From assembly GCF_963678835.1 (NCBI RefSeq), contig NZ_OY787469.1:248001-312000 (forward strand): DNA of 64,000 bases, in the 5' to 3' direction. The first letter of the stretch is position 1. Every line of letters starts with the position of its first letter. The notes beneath the pieces were generated by a model that saw only the letters and a program-made list of their open reading frames with translations, searched no databases and was not told the origin of the DNA. Positions 49,908-58,845 of the stretch are shown piece by piece. Origin of the DNA: an uncultured Desulfuromonas sp. GTDB taxonomy: Bacteria > Desulfobacterota > Desulfuromonadia > Desulfuromonadales > Desulfuromonadaceae. The position numbers and the translations under genes are program-made.

Positions 49908-51751
49908 GACAATTCCCCCTCGCTGGTTCCTTTGATTGCCCCTTTGATGGCGTGTACCGGACACACCGGAATACAGGTGCCGCAGCCGATACAGCGGTCC
50001 TGATCGAGCACCGCCATGGTGGTGGCCTCGTCCATGCTCAAGGCCGGACATTCAAACGCTTCCACGCACCGGCGGCAGCCGATACAGTCGCTGGTAATCT
50101 CCATGGCATAGCGTGGCTGATTTTTCACCACCTCACGCTCCATCAGGCAACCGTGCCGTGAAATCACCACGGCCACACCGCCTTGTGGGCCACGGATATG
50201 GGCATCCGCTCGCTTCAAGGCGTCTTCAAACGCGTCGTTATGGTAAGGATCGCAACATTCGAGGAACTCAACCCCGCTGGCCTTTACCAACGGCTCAATG
50301 GCAATGGCCTTGGTCGCTTCGCCGGTGGCGGTGCGACCGAGATGCGGCACCGGCTGACCGCCGGTCATGGCTGCAGTAGCATTATCGAGAATCACCACGA
50401 TGATGCGCGCCTTCTGGATCACGGCATTGATCAGCGCCGTCACCCCGGAATGGAAAAAGGTCGAATCACCGATAGTCACCACCACGGTTGGAAAGTCCTC
50501 GCCGTCCTGGGCATAGGCTTGATAGAAACCCGCGCCCTGGCTGATGCAGGCGCCCATGCAATGGGCAGTATCGACAACTTTGAGGTTAACGCCGAGAGTG
50601 TAGCAGCCGATATCGGACGGGAAAATCCCCTTGGGGAAGGTCTTTTTAATGCTGTAAAACGCGCTGCGGTGCGGGCAGCCCGGACACAGCGACGGCCGTT
50701 GACCACGGCTGTTGGCCGGGGCGGGAGCCGGAGCTTCCAGATCGAGGAAACGGGCCAGCGCTTCATGCACCACATCGGGCGTCAGTTCCCCTTCCTTAAC
50801 AAGATCACCGCTCTGTTTGCCGAAAGCACCGCCATGGGCCAGCTGCATTTCGATTACCGGGTAGGTCTCTTCGAGGATCATCACCCGGTCATAGTCCGCG
50901 TGCATTGTGTCGATCCAGGCGCTGTTGAGCGGATACGGCATCACCACCTGATACAGGTCCACCACATTGCTCAAGTCCAGTTCAGAAAGCAGGTCGACCA
51001 GATGGCCATAGACAATGCCGGAGGCGACCAGGGCCAGCCGGGCGCGACTGCCATCACCTTGAGTCAGGCGCGGCTGTACGTCCGGCTCCGCAGAAAAGGC
51101 GACGAGATTTTCGTTGAGTTTGCGGTGCAGGTCGGGCAGAAAGGCCGGGGTTGCGCCCCAGCGATTGGGATCTTTTTCGAAACGGGCGCTGCGTTTTAAC
51201 TGCTGGACCGGCTGGTGGCTGACATTCTGCCGCGAGTGGCAGATGCGTGTCGCCGGACGCAAGACGGTGAGCATTTCGTATTTTTCCGACAATTCAAACG
51301 CCAGCGGCAACAATTCTTTCGCTTCGGCCGGGCTGGCCGGATCGAATACCGGCACCCGTCCCTGCAGGCAGAACAGTCGGGTGTCCTGCTCGTTCTGCGA
51401 GCTGTGCGGACCGGGATCATCGGCAACGATGGTGACAAAGCCACCCTTGACGCCGAGGTAGGCGCTGCGCATGAACGGGTCGGCGGCAACGTTCAGTCCC
51501 ACCTGTTTCATGATGGCGGCACTGCGTTTGCCGGTGTAGCTGGCGGCCAGCGCCACTTCAAACGCCACTTTTTCGTTCACCGACCACTCGATATGCAGTG
51601 GCTCTTCGGCCGTGGCACGGCGATCAACCACCGCCTGGAGAATCTCCGTGGACGGTGTGCCCGGATAGGCGGCGACCACCTGGCAGCCGGACTCGATCAG
51701 TCCGCAGGCCATGGCTTCGTTGCCCATCAGTAGTTCAACCTGTTGTTCCAT
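49904..51751 (-). CDS. iorA: Indolepyruvate:ferredoxin oxidoreductase, alpha subunit
   Basis: A 615-residue subunit. N-terminal pyrimidine-type domain (LLMGNEAMACGLIESGCQVVAAYPGTPSTEI), thiamine-diphosphate domain (GDSTFFHSGVTALINAV, then NATAAMTGGQPVPH), and two C-terminal [4Fe-4S] motifs (CIGCRRCVEAFECP and CIGCGTCIPVCP). CPGCPHRSAFY is also typical. The ATG chosen lies behind AAGGAAG; a TTG six codons earlier is less likely. It is placed in the liv locus, which supports a role in amino-acid oxidation. Confidence 0.95.
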   Translation of the reverse strand: MEQQVELLMGNEAMACGLIESGCQVVAAYPGTPSTEILQAVVDRRATAEEPLHIEWSVNEKVAFEVALAASYTGKRSAAIMKQVGLNVAADPFMRSAYLGVKGGFVTIVADDPGPHSSQNEQDTRLFCLQGRVPVFDPASPAEAKELLPLAFELSEKYEMLTVLRPATRICHSRQNVSHQPVQQLKRSARFEKDPNRWGATPAFLPDLHRKLNENLVAFSAEPDVQPRLTQGDGSRARLALVASGIVYGHLVDLLSELDLSNVVDLYQVVMPYPLNSAWIDTMHADYDRVMILEETYPVIEMQLAHGGAFGKQSGDLVKEGELTPDVVHEALARFLDLEAPAPAPANSRGQRPSLCPGCPHRSAFYSIKKTFPKGIFPSDIGCYTLGVNLKVVDTAHCMGACISQGAGFYQAYAQDGEDFPTVVVTIGDSTFFHSGVTALINAVIQKARIIVVILDNATAAMTGGQPVPHLGRTATGEATKAIAIEPLVKASGVEFLECCDPYHNDAFEDALKRADAHIRGPQGGVAVVISRHGCLMEREVVKNQPRYAMEITSDCIGCRRCVEAFECPALSMDEATTMAVLDQDRCIGCGTCIPVCPVHAIKGAIKGTSEGELS

Positions 51752-51855
51752 GTATGGCTTCCTTTTCAACGTATTGATTCGTATTTTTATATCCGCTTAA
51801 AGCTCGGGCCCATCTTTGGGCCTGGTCTCATCTGCGGAGATCAACAGAGATAACC

Positions 51856-52343
51856 GAGGGATTTCCCTCGTGACGTGGGGTTGCGCCCCCACACGTCGCC
51901 TGACTTTCTTTGCTTGTCCAAAGAAAGTCAGCAAAGAAACGACACCCCGCGCCTTGCCCCTTCGGGGTACCCTCCATAAAAGGGCTCCCTGGCGGAAGGA
52001 CAAAAACTCGGTCTGTTTGCAACAGCCCTCAAACAGTTTGTCCTTCTATTTCGCCAGTCCGCCCTTTTATTCCGGCTGCGTTACAGGGGACCCCGGGAAA
52101 GGCAAAGGGGGCAGGTGTTTTAGCACCCAAGCTCCCCCGTTCAGCAGCGCCGAACGCAAGGAGTGTCGACGTGATGGTTGTCGGCAAACTGTTTGAGCGT
52201 TAGCGAGTTTTTGCCGACATCACGGCGTAAGCGAGTGGAGAGAGGGAACCCGTAGGGCGCAATGTCCGGGGGTCGATTTTGCGCCCCTTTTGTCGACGCA
52301 AAAGGGGCCCGACGTGTGGGCGCGGAAGCCCACGTCACGTGGG
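51856..52343 (+). repeat. Long inverted repeat, right copy (multi-hairpin type)
   Basis: Nearly identical to 44787-45288 in reverse. It includes CTGACTTTCTTTG/CAAAGAAAGTCAG (51901-51934), the 92-base nested hairpin (about 51976-52067), CCCCTTTTG/CAAAAGGGG and GTGGGC/GCCCAC. It separates iorA from livH. Confidence 0.9.
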
Positions 52344-52412
52344 AAAAGTAATCGTTTTACCCCATCCGTTCAAGTCTTTACAAACCACCCGCACACAGCA
52401 ATCGAAATACAC

Positions 52413-53279
52413 CTACTTCCCCAGCAACCCCTTAGGCCGCACAAACAACACCAGCAGCAGCACCACAAACGCCACCACATCTTTATAAGCACTCGACCAG
52501 TACCCAGCCGAGAGTGATTCAAGCAACCCCAGCCCAATCCCACCAAGGATCGCGCCAGGAAACGAACCAAAACCGCCAAGAATCGCCGCCGCAAAGCCTT
52601 TCAAACCAAGCAGCACGCCGACATCGTAACTCAGGGTGGTGATCGGTGTTACCAGCACCCCGGCCAGACCACCCAGCGCCCCGGCAATGCCGTAGCTGGT
52701 CAGACGGATGCGTCCGCCGCGAATACCAACCACAGCCGCCGCCGTCGGATTCGATGCCACGGCGCGCATGGCCAGCCCCAACGGTGTGTGGTGAAAGAAC
52801 CAGTGCAACAGGCTGATCGCCACCACAGTCAACACCAGAATCCACACCGCCTGAGGCAGGATGGTGGCACCGAACAGGGCAATCGGCTTCTCACCGCTGA
52901 GCGGCGGCAAGGCCATGCGGTTGGTGCCCCAGATCATTTTCATTGCCCCGCGCAGGATAATCGACAAGCCGATGGTGAGAAAAATCAACACCAGCTCGTT
53001 GTGGGAGCGCGATGGCCGTAAGCCGAAACGCTCTACCAGCATCGCCACCAGAGCCACCCCGGCCACGGCCAGCAGCACCCCCGGCATCATCGGCAAGCCA
53101 AGGGTAAGCAAGGCGGAAAACATCAGCATCCCGCCTAGAGACACGAAATCGACCTGCACAAAATTGACAATGCCCATGGCGTTGTGCACCACGCTGAAGC
53201 CCAGCGCAATCAGGGCATAGATAGCGCCATTGGTCAGTCCGGCAATGATAAATTGTAAAAGGTCGTTGGATGCTTGCAA
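52413..53279 (-). CDS. livH: Branched-chain amino-acid ABC transporter permease
   Basis: A 288-residue LivH: IAGLTNGAIYALIALGFSVVHNAMGIVNFVQ, a run of about eight helices, GLKGFAAAILGGFGSFPGAILGGIGLGLLE and the C-terminal VRPKGLLGK. The only reasonable start is TTG. It points away from the kinase-like gene and livK. In this locus it is transcribed first, ahead of the repeat block and iorAB. Confidence 0.92.
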   Translation of the reverse strand: MQASNDLLQFIIAGLTNGAIYALIALGFSVVHNAMGIVNFVQVDFVSLGGMLMFSALLTLGLPMMPGVLLAVAGVALVAMLVERFGLRPSRSHNELVLIFLTIGLSIILRGAMKMIWGTNRMALPPLSGEKPIALFGATILPQAVWILVLTVVAISLLHWFFHHTPLGLAMRAVASNPTAAAVVGIRGGRIRLTSYGIAGALGGLAGVLVTPITTLSYDVGVLLGLKGFAAAILGGFGSFPGAILGGIGLGLLESLSAGYWSSAYKDVVAFVVLLLVLFVRPKGLLGK

Positions 53280-53468
53280 AAAATCGCTCGTTGGTCAGGG
53301 AGTCATAGAATCCGCACAGGGTATGCCAGATGGGTGAAAAGGTCAAGAAAACAGCGGTCTGGAGCGGGTTCCGGCACACTATTATGGTGTCGGTTACGGC
53401 TTGACTTTGTCTGCTGTCCTTTGAACAATACAGGCACGCGATGCGACTTAAATGAACGGACCTCTCTT

Positions 53469-54284
53469 ATGCTCCCGAACAGCTCTTTTTTCCCCCATCC
53501 GGGGTATCGCACTTTGCTCGGTTATCCCGTGGGCGAGGAGGCGATCATTGCCCAGCGTTTTGCCTGCCTGAAACAGCTTGGCATCACCAGCTTGACGCAG
53601 CACGGTACAACGCAACTTCTCAACGTGCCGGTGCTGGGTTACGGTTATTGCGGTGTGGTCATCAGCGGCCAACATCACGGTCACCCCGTGGCCATTAAGC
53701 TGCGTCGCCTTGATTGCCGCCAGACGGATCTGCGTGATGAAGCACGCCTGCTGCAGCAAGCCAACAGTGTGGGGATCGGTCCGCGTCTCCATGCGCACAG
53801 TGATGATATTCTGGTCATGGAGCAGCTCAGTGGTGTTCCTTTAGCGACCTGGCTGAACGTCTCCCGCTCCGGTGAGGAACTGAGGAACCTGTTGGGACAG
53901 ATGGTGCAGCAGGGATATGTTCTCGACTGTCTGGGCCTCGACCACGGTGCGTTACGTTATCCCGGCGAACATGTGTTGATTGACAACGGCCGGATCACCC
54001 TGATCGATTTCAGCCATGCCAGCGACCAGCGGCGGCCCAACAATGTCACGTCATTGGTGCAGGGATTGCTGTGGGGCACGCGGTTGGCCGAGATGTTTCA
54101 ATTGGGTCTGGATCTGCCCAGTCAGGAAGAGTTGCGGCCGCTATTGCGCGCCTATAAACAGCAGCCCGAACAGGGGCCCTTTGTGGCGTTGTGTCAAAAA
54201 CTGGGGATTGCCGCTGACGGGTCCGCGGCTGTCGGGGGCAGTGCTGTAACAGGAAAGCAGTTGTCAAACTCTGTCCATCTGTGA
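53469..54284 (+). CDS. Predicted small serine/threonine kinase-like protein (COG2112/RIO-like)
   Basis: A 271-residue protein with kinase-like motifs: a glycine-rich strand GYGYCGVVISG, a candidate ATP-lysine VAIKLRRLDC, the catalytic-loop-like LDHGALRYPGEHVLI and the metal-binding LIDFSHAS in place of DFG. This matches the small archaeal/bacterial predicted kinase group rather than aminoglycoside phosphotransferases. Substrate unknown. It lies between livH and livK, read in the same direction as livK and 107 bases before it. The start ATG has a weak ribosome site. Confidence 0.65.
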   Translation: MLPNSSFFPHPGYRTLLGYPVGEEAIIAQRFACLKQLGITSLTQHGTTQLLNVPVLGYGYCGVVISGQHHGHPVAIKLRRLDCRQTDLRDEARLLQQANSVGIGPRLHAHSDDILVMEQLSGVPLATWLNVSRSGEELRNLLGQMVQQGYVLDCLGLDHGALRYPGEHVLIDNGRITLIDFSHASDQRRPNNVTSLVQGLLWGTRLAEMFQLGLDLPSQEELRPLLRAYKQQPEQGPFVALCQKLGIAADGSAAVGGSAVTGKQLSNSVHL

Positions 54285-54316
54285 GAAAAAGGGCAAATGC
54301 ACAATTTATAAGTCAT

Positions 54317-54344
54317 GATAAATACGCATGAAATGGTATTTATC
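54317..54344 (+). promoter_or_regulatory. Candidate operator upstream of livK
   Basis: GATAAATAC, ten bases, GTATTTATC: a perfect 9-bp inverted repeat, 48 bases ahead of the livK start. A second small repeat TCCTG/CAGGA follows at about 54348-54364. This is a likely regulator site. Confidence 0.45.
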
Positions 54345-54391
54345 GCGTCCTGGTAATGACAGGATGCGGATAACTTTTCCGGGAGGACACA

Positions 54392-55543
54392 ATGAAAAAA
54401 CTGGCAATTCTTCTGCTGGCCCTGCTGCTTTTGGCCAGCCCGGCTATTGCTGCAGACACCATCAAACTCGGCGCGTTCTTTGACCTGTCCGGTCGCGCCG
54501 CGTTCATCGGCACCCCCACCAAACTGGTGGCGGAGATGGTTGTCGATAAGATCAACAGCGAAGGCGGCATCAACGGCAAACAGTTGGAACTGGTGATCGG
54601 TGACACCGAAGCCAATCCGGCCAAGGCCGCATCTCTGGCCAAGAAATTCATCTACAAAGACAATGTGGTCGCCATTATCGGCCCGACCATGACCGATACC
54701 GGTATGACCGTTAAAGCCATGGCCGGCAAAGGCAAAACCCCGATCTTCATGACTGTCGGTGGTGATCCGGTGATCATGGGTGGCAAGTTCGGCCCGTTTG
54801 ACTGGGTATTTAAATCTCCCCAGCGTTCCAGCATTGCCGTTCAGCGGTTGTTTGACTATTTGCGCGCCAAGGGGCTGACCAAGATCGCCCTGCTGTCCGC
54901 TGCTGACGGTTTTGGCAAGGACGGTGCCCGCTGGATCAAAAAGCTGGCTCCTGAGTACGGCATTGAGATCCTCGCCGAGGAGTCGTTTGGTACCCGCGAC
55001 ACCGATATGACCGCGCAACTGACCAACGCCAAAAACGCCAACCCTCAAGCCATCGTCACCTGGACCATTGGCCCGGCGGGATCAATTGTCGCCAAAAACA
55101 AGGCGCAACTGGGCATTGATTTGCCGCTGTTCCAGTGCCACGGCCTGCCCGATCCTAAATACATCGAACTGGCCGGCAGTGCCAGCGAGGGCGACCGCAT
55201 GCCGTCCACCAAGTTGCTGGTGGCCGATGCCCTGCCGGACAGCGACCCGCAAAAAGCAGTCATTCAGGAGTTTATCCGTCTGTATAAGGAAAAGGGGTAT
55301 GACAAGCAGTTCCCGATTAACACCCATTCCGGCTACGCCTGGGACGCGATTATGATTGTGGCCAACGCCATGAAACAGGTGGGTACCGATAAGGCGGCTC
55401 TGCGTGAGGCGATTGAAAACACCAAAGGCTATGTCGGTGTGTCGGGAATTTATAACCTGACTGCCGAAGACCACAACGGTCTCGATACCAGTTCCATGGT
55501 GATTGTTCAGGTCAAAGACGGCCAGTTTGTCATGGCCGAGTAA
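54392..55543 (+). CDS. livK: Branched-chain amino-acid ABC transporter substrate-binding protein
   Basis: A 383-residue type I periplasmic binding protein. The signal peptide is clear (MKKLAILLLALLLLASPAIAA). The mature part opens DTIKLGAFFDLSGRAAFIGTP and keeps family motifs (SEGGINGKQLELVIGDTEANP, NVVAIIGPTMTDTGM, HSGYAWDAIMIVANAM). Ligand class is branched-chain or related amino acids. The ribosome site is GGGAGG. It is divergent from livH and the other liv genes and has its own terminator. Confidence 0.93.
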   Translation: MKKLAILLLALLLLASPAIAADTIKLGAFFDLSGRAAFIGTPTKLVAEMVVDKINSEGGINGKQLELVIGDTEANPAKAASLAKKFIYKDNVVAIIGPTMTDTGMTVKAMAGKGKTPIFMTVGGDPVIMGGKFGPFDWVFKSPQRSSIAVQRLFDYLRAKGLTKIALLSAADGFGKDGARWIKKLAPEYGIEILAEESFGTRDTDMTAQLTNAKNANPQAIVTWTIGPAGSIVAKNKAQLGIDLPLFQCHGLPDPKYIELAGSASEGDRMPSTKLLVADALPDSDPQKAVIQEFIRLYKEKGYDKQFPINTHSGYAWDAIMIVANAMKQVGTDKAALREAIENTKGYVGVSGIYNLTAEDHNGLDTSSMVIVQVKDGQFVMAE

Positions 55544-55563
55544 ACTGGGTCCATAACGAACTC

Positions 55564-55600
55564 AAAAGCCCCGGTGTCGTAGGAGACCGGGGCTTTTTCT
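55564..55600 (+). terminator. Terminator after livK
   Basis: AAAAGCCCCGGT/ACCGGGGCTTTT with a 10-base loop and a short T-run, 21 bases after the stop. Confidence 0.9.
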
Positions 55601-55669
55601 TATTAACGTGAATAGCGGTCGAACGCCGTCACCGGAAATTCGGCTGAACGCGACCGGTTTACCTTCCGT

Positions 55670-56338
55670 TTAACGGGCTTGGGCCAAGGCCCTGGCCACG
55701 GCCAGTTGCAGACCGTCAGAGGCCAGAGTGGCCTTGGTAACGCCGTCCACGTCAAGGGACTGCGTGGCGACGATGGCGGCGGGGATCTCATCTTTGGCCT
55801 GATTGACCAGCGGGCCGTATTTTTTGTGACCAACGCTCTGTTCGTATTCAACCACCTTGATGTTGTCGATGGTGCTCGCGGAAACCGTCACCTCCACCTT
55901 GATCACCCCGGAATGCTTTTTATCCTTACGACCGAACGCGGTTCCCGTGTAGGTACCAGGCGTATAAGAGGCCGTCGCTTTGGCCAGCGCTCTGGCCACG
56001 GCCAGCTGCAGGCCATTAGAGGCCAGAGTGGCCTTGGTAACGCCGTCCACGTCAAGGGATTGCTTGGCAACGATGGCGGCGGGAATCTCGTCTTTGACCT
56101 GATTGACCAGCGGACCGTATTTTTTGTGATCGACGCTCTGTTCGTATTCAACCACCTTGATGTTGTCAATGGTGCTCGCGGAAACCGTGACTTCTACCTT
56201 GATCACCCCGGAATGCTTTTTGTCTTTACGCCCGAGCGCCGTTCCCGTGTAGGTGCCCGGATTGTAAGCGGCATACACGGATGTGCACAGGAACAATATT
56301 GCCAGGGTTGCGACCAACAGAGATACGCACTTTTTCAT
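55670..56338 (-). CDS. Exported tandem FMN-binding-domain protein
   Basis: A 222-residue protein with a signal peptide (to about residue 23) and two FMN-binding (FMN_bind) domains, about 24-121 and 123-220. They are nearly identical even at DNA level, so the duplication is recent. Each has PGTYTGTA.GRKDKKHSGVIKV and DVDGVTKATLAS. The usual flavinylation motif [ST]GAT is altered here to TKAT, so covalent FMN is uncertain. Such domains carry electrons outside the cytoplasm. It starts behind GAAGGAG and is divergent from the araC-type gene. Confidence 0.8.
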   Translation of the reverse strand: MKKCVSLLVATLAILFLCTSVYAAYNPGTYTGTALGRKDKKHSGVIKVEVTVSASTIDNIKVVEYEQSVDHKKYGPLVNQVKDEIPAAIVAKQSLDVDGVTKATLASNGLQLAVARALAKATASYTPGTYTGTAFGRKDKKHSGVIKVEVTVSASTIDNIKVVEYEQSVGHKKYGPLVNQAKDEIPAAIVATQSLDVDGVTKATLASDGLQLAVARALAQAR

Positions 56339-56444
56339 ATTTCTCTCCTTCAGTAAGTGTTCATTCTCCCAAATTCATGACCTTGCCGCCTGCTCTCGAA
56401 GGGGACGTTTTTTCGCACAGCATTCAGCGAGCTCTCACAATATA

Positions 56445-56459
56445 TGAAAATAATTTTAA
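56445..56459. promoter_or_regulatory. Fur-like 7-1-7 site
   Basis: TGAAAAT-A-ATTTTAA, 11 of 14 matches to the 7-1-7 Fur pattern TGATAAT-N-ATTATCA, in the divergent region between the FMN-binding gene and the AraC regulator. It suggests iron control but is only a pattern match. Confidence 0.35.
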
Positions 56460-56632
56460 ATTTCGTGACCAGAGCGGCATAAAACGTCAAATGATAAAAA
56501 AACGACCATGGCTTTTGAAGATGATGGCAATCACAAAGAGAGCTCCGTATCCATGCTAATGTGCACGGGCGCATAGGTTCAGCGCCATGTTGACGAAGTA
56601 GCGACAAGCTCTTGGGAGTAAGGGAAACAGGG

Positions 56633-57538
56633 ATGCGATCCGGGTCGAAAAACAACGAACACACCGCCGCTGCGGAGTCTTGTCTGTGGCGGATGGACGA
56701 TGCCGCCGGGCAAGGCCATATCCGGCGGATGTCGTTGGATGAGGGGTTTTCCCTTACACGCAGCTACTGCCACGCCTGCCGAGAAATGCGCTTTTACCAC
56801 CGCGAACCGGGAATCATGGCCACGTTTATCTTCATGCTGCACGGCAGCCTGCGCCTGCGCCACGACAACGGCGGTCGTAAACGGGAGCTGCGCCAGGGGG
56901 ATGTGTGCGCGTTTCTCGCCAAGGACAATCTGATGCAGCGCGAGACACCGGCGCATCAGAAGATGGAAGCCCTGGTGGTCAAAATCGATCGCGACCGGCT
57001 GGCCGCGGTCTGCGATGACCTTGACATGGCTTTTCCCACCGAACTGGCGAGTTCCGCGGTGACTCAGCACCGCTTCTCGACGGGCACATCACTTCTTCTT
57101 GAACGGTTGCGCCATGGGTTTTCCGCCAATCGCACCGGTCGTCTGCTCGCCCAGGCGCGCACCATTGAATTGCTGGCCGACCTGATTGGTGACGACCCCG
57201 TCCTCGCTGACGCGGATCGCCGCCGTATGCGCGACCTGGCGCACTATTTGTGCCGCCACCTCGACCGCGATTTTCAGTTGCGGGAGTTGGCGACCATGAG
57301 CGGGGTCAACCGCACCAAACTCAACCGCCTGTTTCGCCGGGAGCACGGCACCACGGTTTTTGAGTTTTTGCGCCGGGAAAAATTGCGCCGCGCCGAGGAC
57401 TATCTCGCGCGCACGGATATGAGCATCACGGAAATCGCCTACGCCACCGGATTCAGCTCCTCCAGCCATTTCAGTCATGTTTTCCACAATGCCACGGGCT
57501 GTTCCCCCCGTGACTATCGTCGTCAACTCACCAGGTGA
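56633..57538 (+). CDS. AraC-family transcriptional regulator
   Basis: A 301-residue regulator with an N-terminal ligand domain (about 20-195) and a C-terminal double helix-turn-helix (about 205-300: FQLRELATMSGVNRTKLNRLF, EIAYATGFSSSSHFSHVF). The layout resembles PchR/YbtA-type siderophore regulators. The start was set at the ATG behind AAGGG. It converges on the ABC operon, overlapping its last gene by 11 bases, and probably regulates it. High GC like the operon. Confidence 0.88.
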   Translation: MRSGSKNNEHTAAAESCLWRMDDAAGQGHIRRMSLDEGFSLTRSYCHACREMRFYHREPGIMATFIFMLHGSLRLRHDNGGRKRELRQGDVCAFLAKDNLMQRETPAHQKMEALVVKIDRDRLAAVCDDLDMAFPTELASSAVTQHRFSTGTSLLLERLRHGFSANRTGRLLAQARTIELLADLIGDDPVLADADRRRMRDLAHYLCRHLDRDFQLRELATMSGVNRTKLNRLFRREHGTTVFEFLRREKLRRAEDYLARTDMSITEIAYATGFSSSSHFSHVFHNATGCSPRDYRRQLTR

Positions 57539-58124
57539 CAATTCGCTCCGTCAGCCGTTGCAGATCGCAAAGCTGATGGGAGACAAACAGGGCCGCCGTG
57601 TTGTTACGACGCAGTTCCGCGCCCACCAGGGTCAGCACATGGTCGCGCAATGCGTCATCCAGGGAGCTGAACGGTTCATCGAGCAACAGCAGGTCGGCCT
57701 GAAAGGCCAGGGCGCGGGCCAGTCCGACACGCTGCGCCATGCCGCCGGACAACTGCGAAGGACGCTTGTTACGGCACCCCTCCAGGCGGAGCCGTTCCAG
57801 ATAATAGCGGGCGCGCTCCCGGGCCGGGTTGCGCCCCAGGGTTTTGAACAGGGGCAGAGCCACGTTGTCCTCGGCGCTGAGCCACGGCAGCAGACGCGTG
57901 TCCTGAAACACGTAGGCGATCCGTCGCGCGCGGTGGCGCACGCATCCGCCGTAATCGGATTCCAACCCGGCAATAATCCGCAACAGCGTGGTTTTTCCGT
58001 TGCCGCTGGCCGCGCTGATGCCGACAATCTCTCCCGCGTTCAAGCGCAGATCAACGTCGGCGAAAATGCGCTGCGCGCCGAAGCACATCTCCAGACCGCA
58101 AATGCTCAGCAAGGCATCATCCAT
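57528..58124 (-). CDS. NitT/TauT-type ABC transporter ATPase with altered P-loop
   Basis: A 198-residue importer ATPase, short for the family. The signature LSGGMAQRVGLARAL, Walker B LLLLDEPFSSLD and H-loop VSHQ are intact. The Walker A reads AASGNGKTT, with alanine in place of the first glycine of GxxxxGK[ST]. Whether that reduces ATP hydrolysis is unknown. Overlaps the permease stop by eight bases. Confidence 0.88.
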   Translation of the reverse strand: MDDALLSICGLEMCFGAQRIFADVDLRLNAGEIVGISAASGNGKTTLLRIIAGLESDYGGCVRHRARRIAYVFQDTRLLPWLSAEDNVALPLFKTLGRNPARERARYYLERLRLEGCRNKRPSQLSGGMAQRVGLARALAFQADLLLLDEPFSSLDDALRDHVLTLVGAELRRNNTAALFVSHQLCDLQRLTERIVTW

Positions 58125-58845
58125 GGACGCACCTCGCCAGCAGGCGGGTCACCAGCATCTCGCCGCTCCAGACGAACAGCAGGCTGATCAGCACGGTGCC
58201 GTACAACATCGGCATATCCAGCCGCGCCTTGGCCAGGCTGAGCAGATAGCCGAGCCCTTCTCCCGCACCGAGCACCTCGGCGAGAATGATTAAACGCATG
58301 CAGTTGCCGATGACAAGGGTCAGCGAAGACGCCAGGGCGGCACCGATCAGCGGGGTATAAAGGTAGCGGATGCGCAGCATCAGAGGGAGACGGTACACCG
58401 TAACCACGTCGAGTAGGGCGCGGTCGCCGCGACGCAGGCTTTCGGCAATATTGAGGTAGACGACCGGCAGGATAAACACGCTGCCGATGAAGATCGCCAT
58501 GCGGCTGCCGAGTCCGAACCACAACATGGCGAGAACCGCCACGACGATACCGGGAATCCCGGTGAGGACACGGCGAAACGGTTCAAGAAACGCCATGATC
58601 CGCGCACTGCTGCCGGCGATGAGGCCGAGAATGAAGCCGCCCAGGCTGCCAAGGACCAAGGCACAACTCACCCGCGTCAGGGTGACGGCGAGATGAACGG
58701 TGAGAAAATGAGCATCGCCGAGCAGGCGCAGAGCCGTGGTGATCGCGGTCCACGGCGAAGCCATGGTCAGCGGCGGCATCATTCGCGCCAGCAGCCACCA
58801 CAGAGCCAGCAGGGCCAGGGTGCCAAGCAGGTTATAACGCTTCAT
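58117..58845 (-). CDS. NitT/TauT/SsuC-type ABC transporter permease
   Basis: A 242-residue inner-membrane protein with about six helices. The importer loop is SLTLVIGNCMRLIILAEVLGAGEGLGYLL, with the usual EAA-like glycines. It overlaps the binding-protein stop by 14 bases. The substrate class is organic nitrogen/sulfur or similar by family, not defined here. Confidence 0.9.
   Translation of the reverse strand: MKRYNLLGTLALLALWWLLARMMPPLTMASPWTAITTALRLLGDAHFLTVHLAVTLTRVSCALVLGSLGGFILGLIAGSSARIMAFLEPFRRVLTGIPGIVVAVLAMLWFGLGSRMAIFIGSVFILPVVYLNIAESLRRGDRALLDVVTVYRLPLMLRIRYLYTPLIGAALASSLTLVIGNCMRLIILAEVLGAGEGLGYLLSLAKARLDMPMLYGTVLISLLFVWSGEMLVTRLLARCVHG

Noticed and set aside
53469..54284. Aminoglycoside phosphotransferase
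   Set aside because: The catalytic and metal motifs fit small RIO/COG2112-like predicted kinases better, and no antibiotic-resistance context exists.
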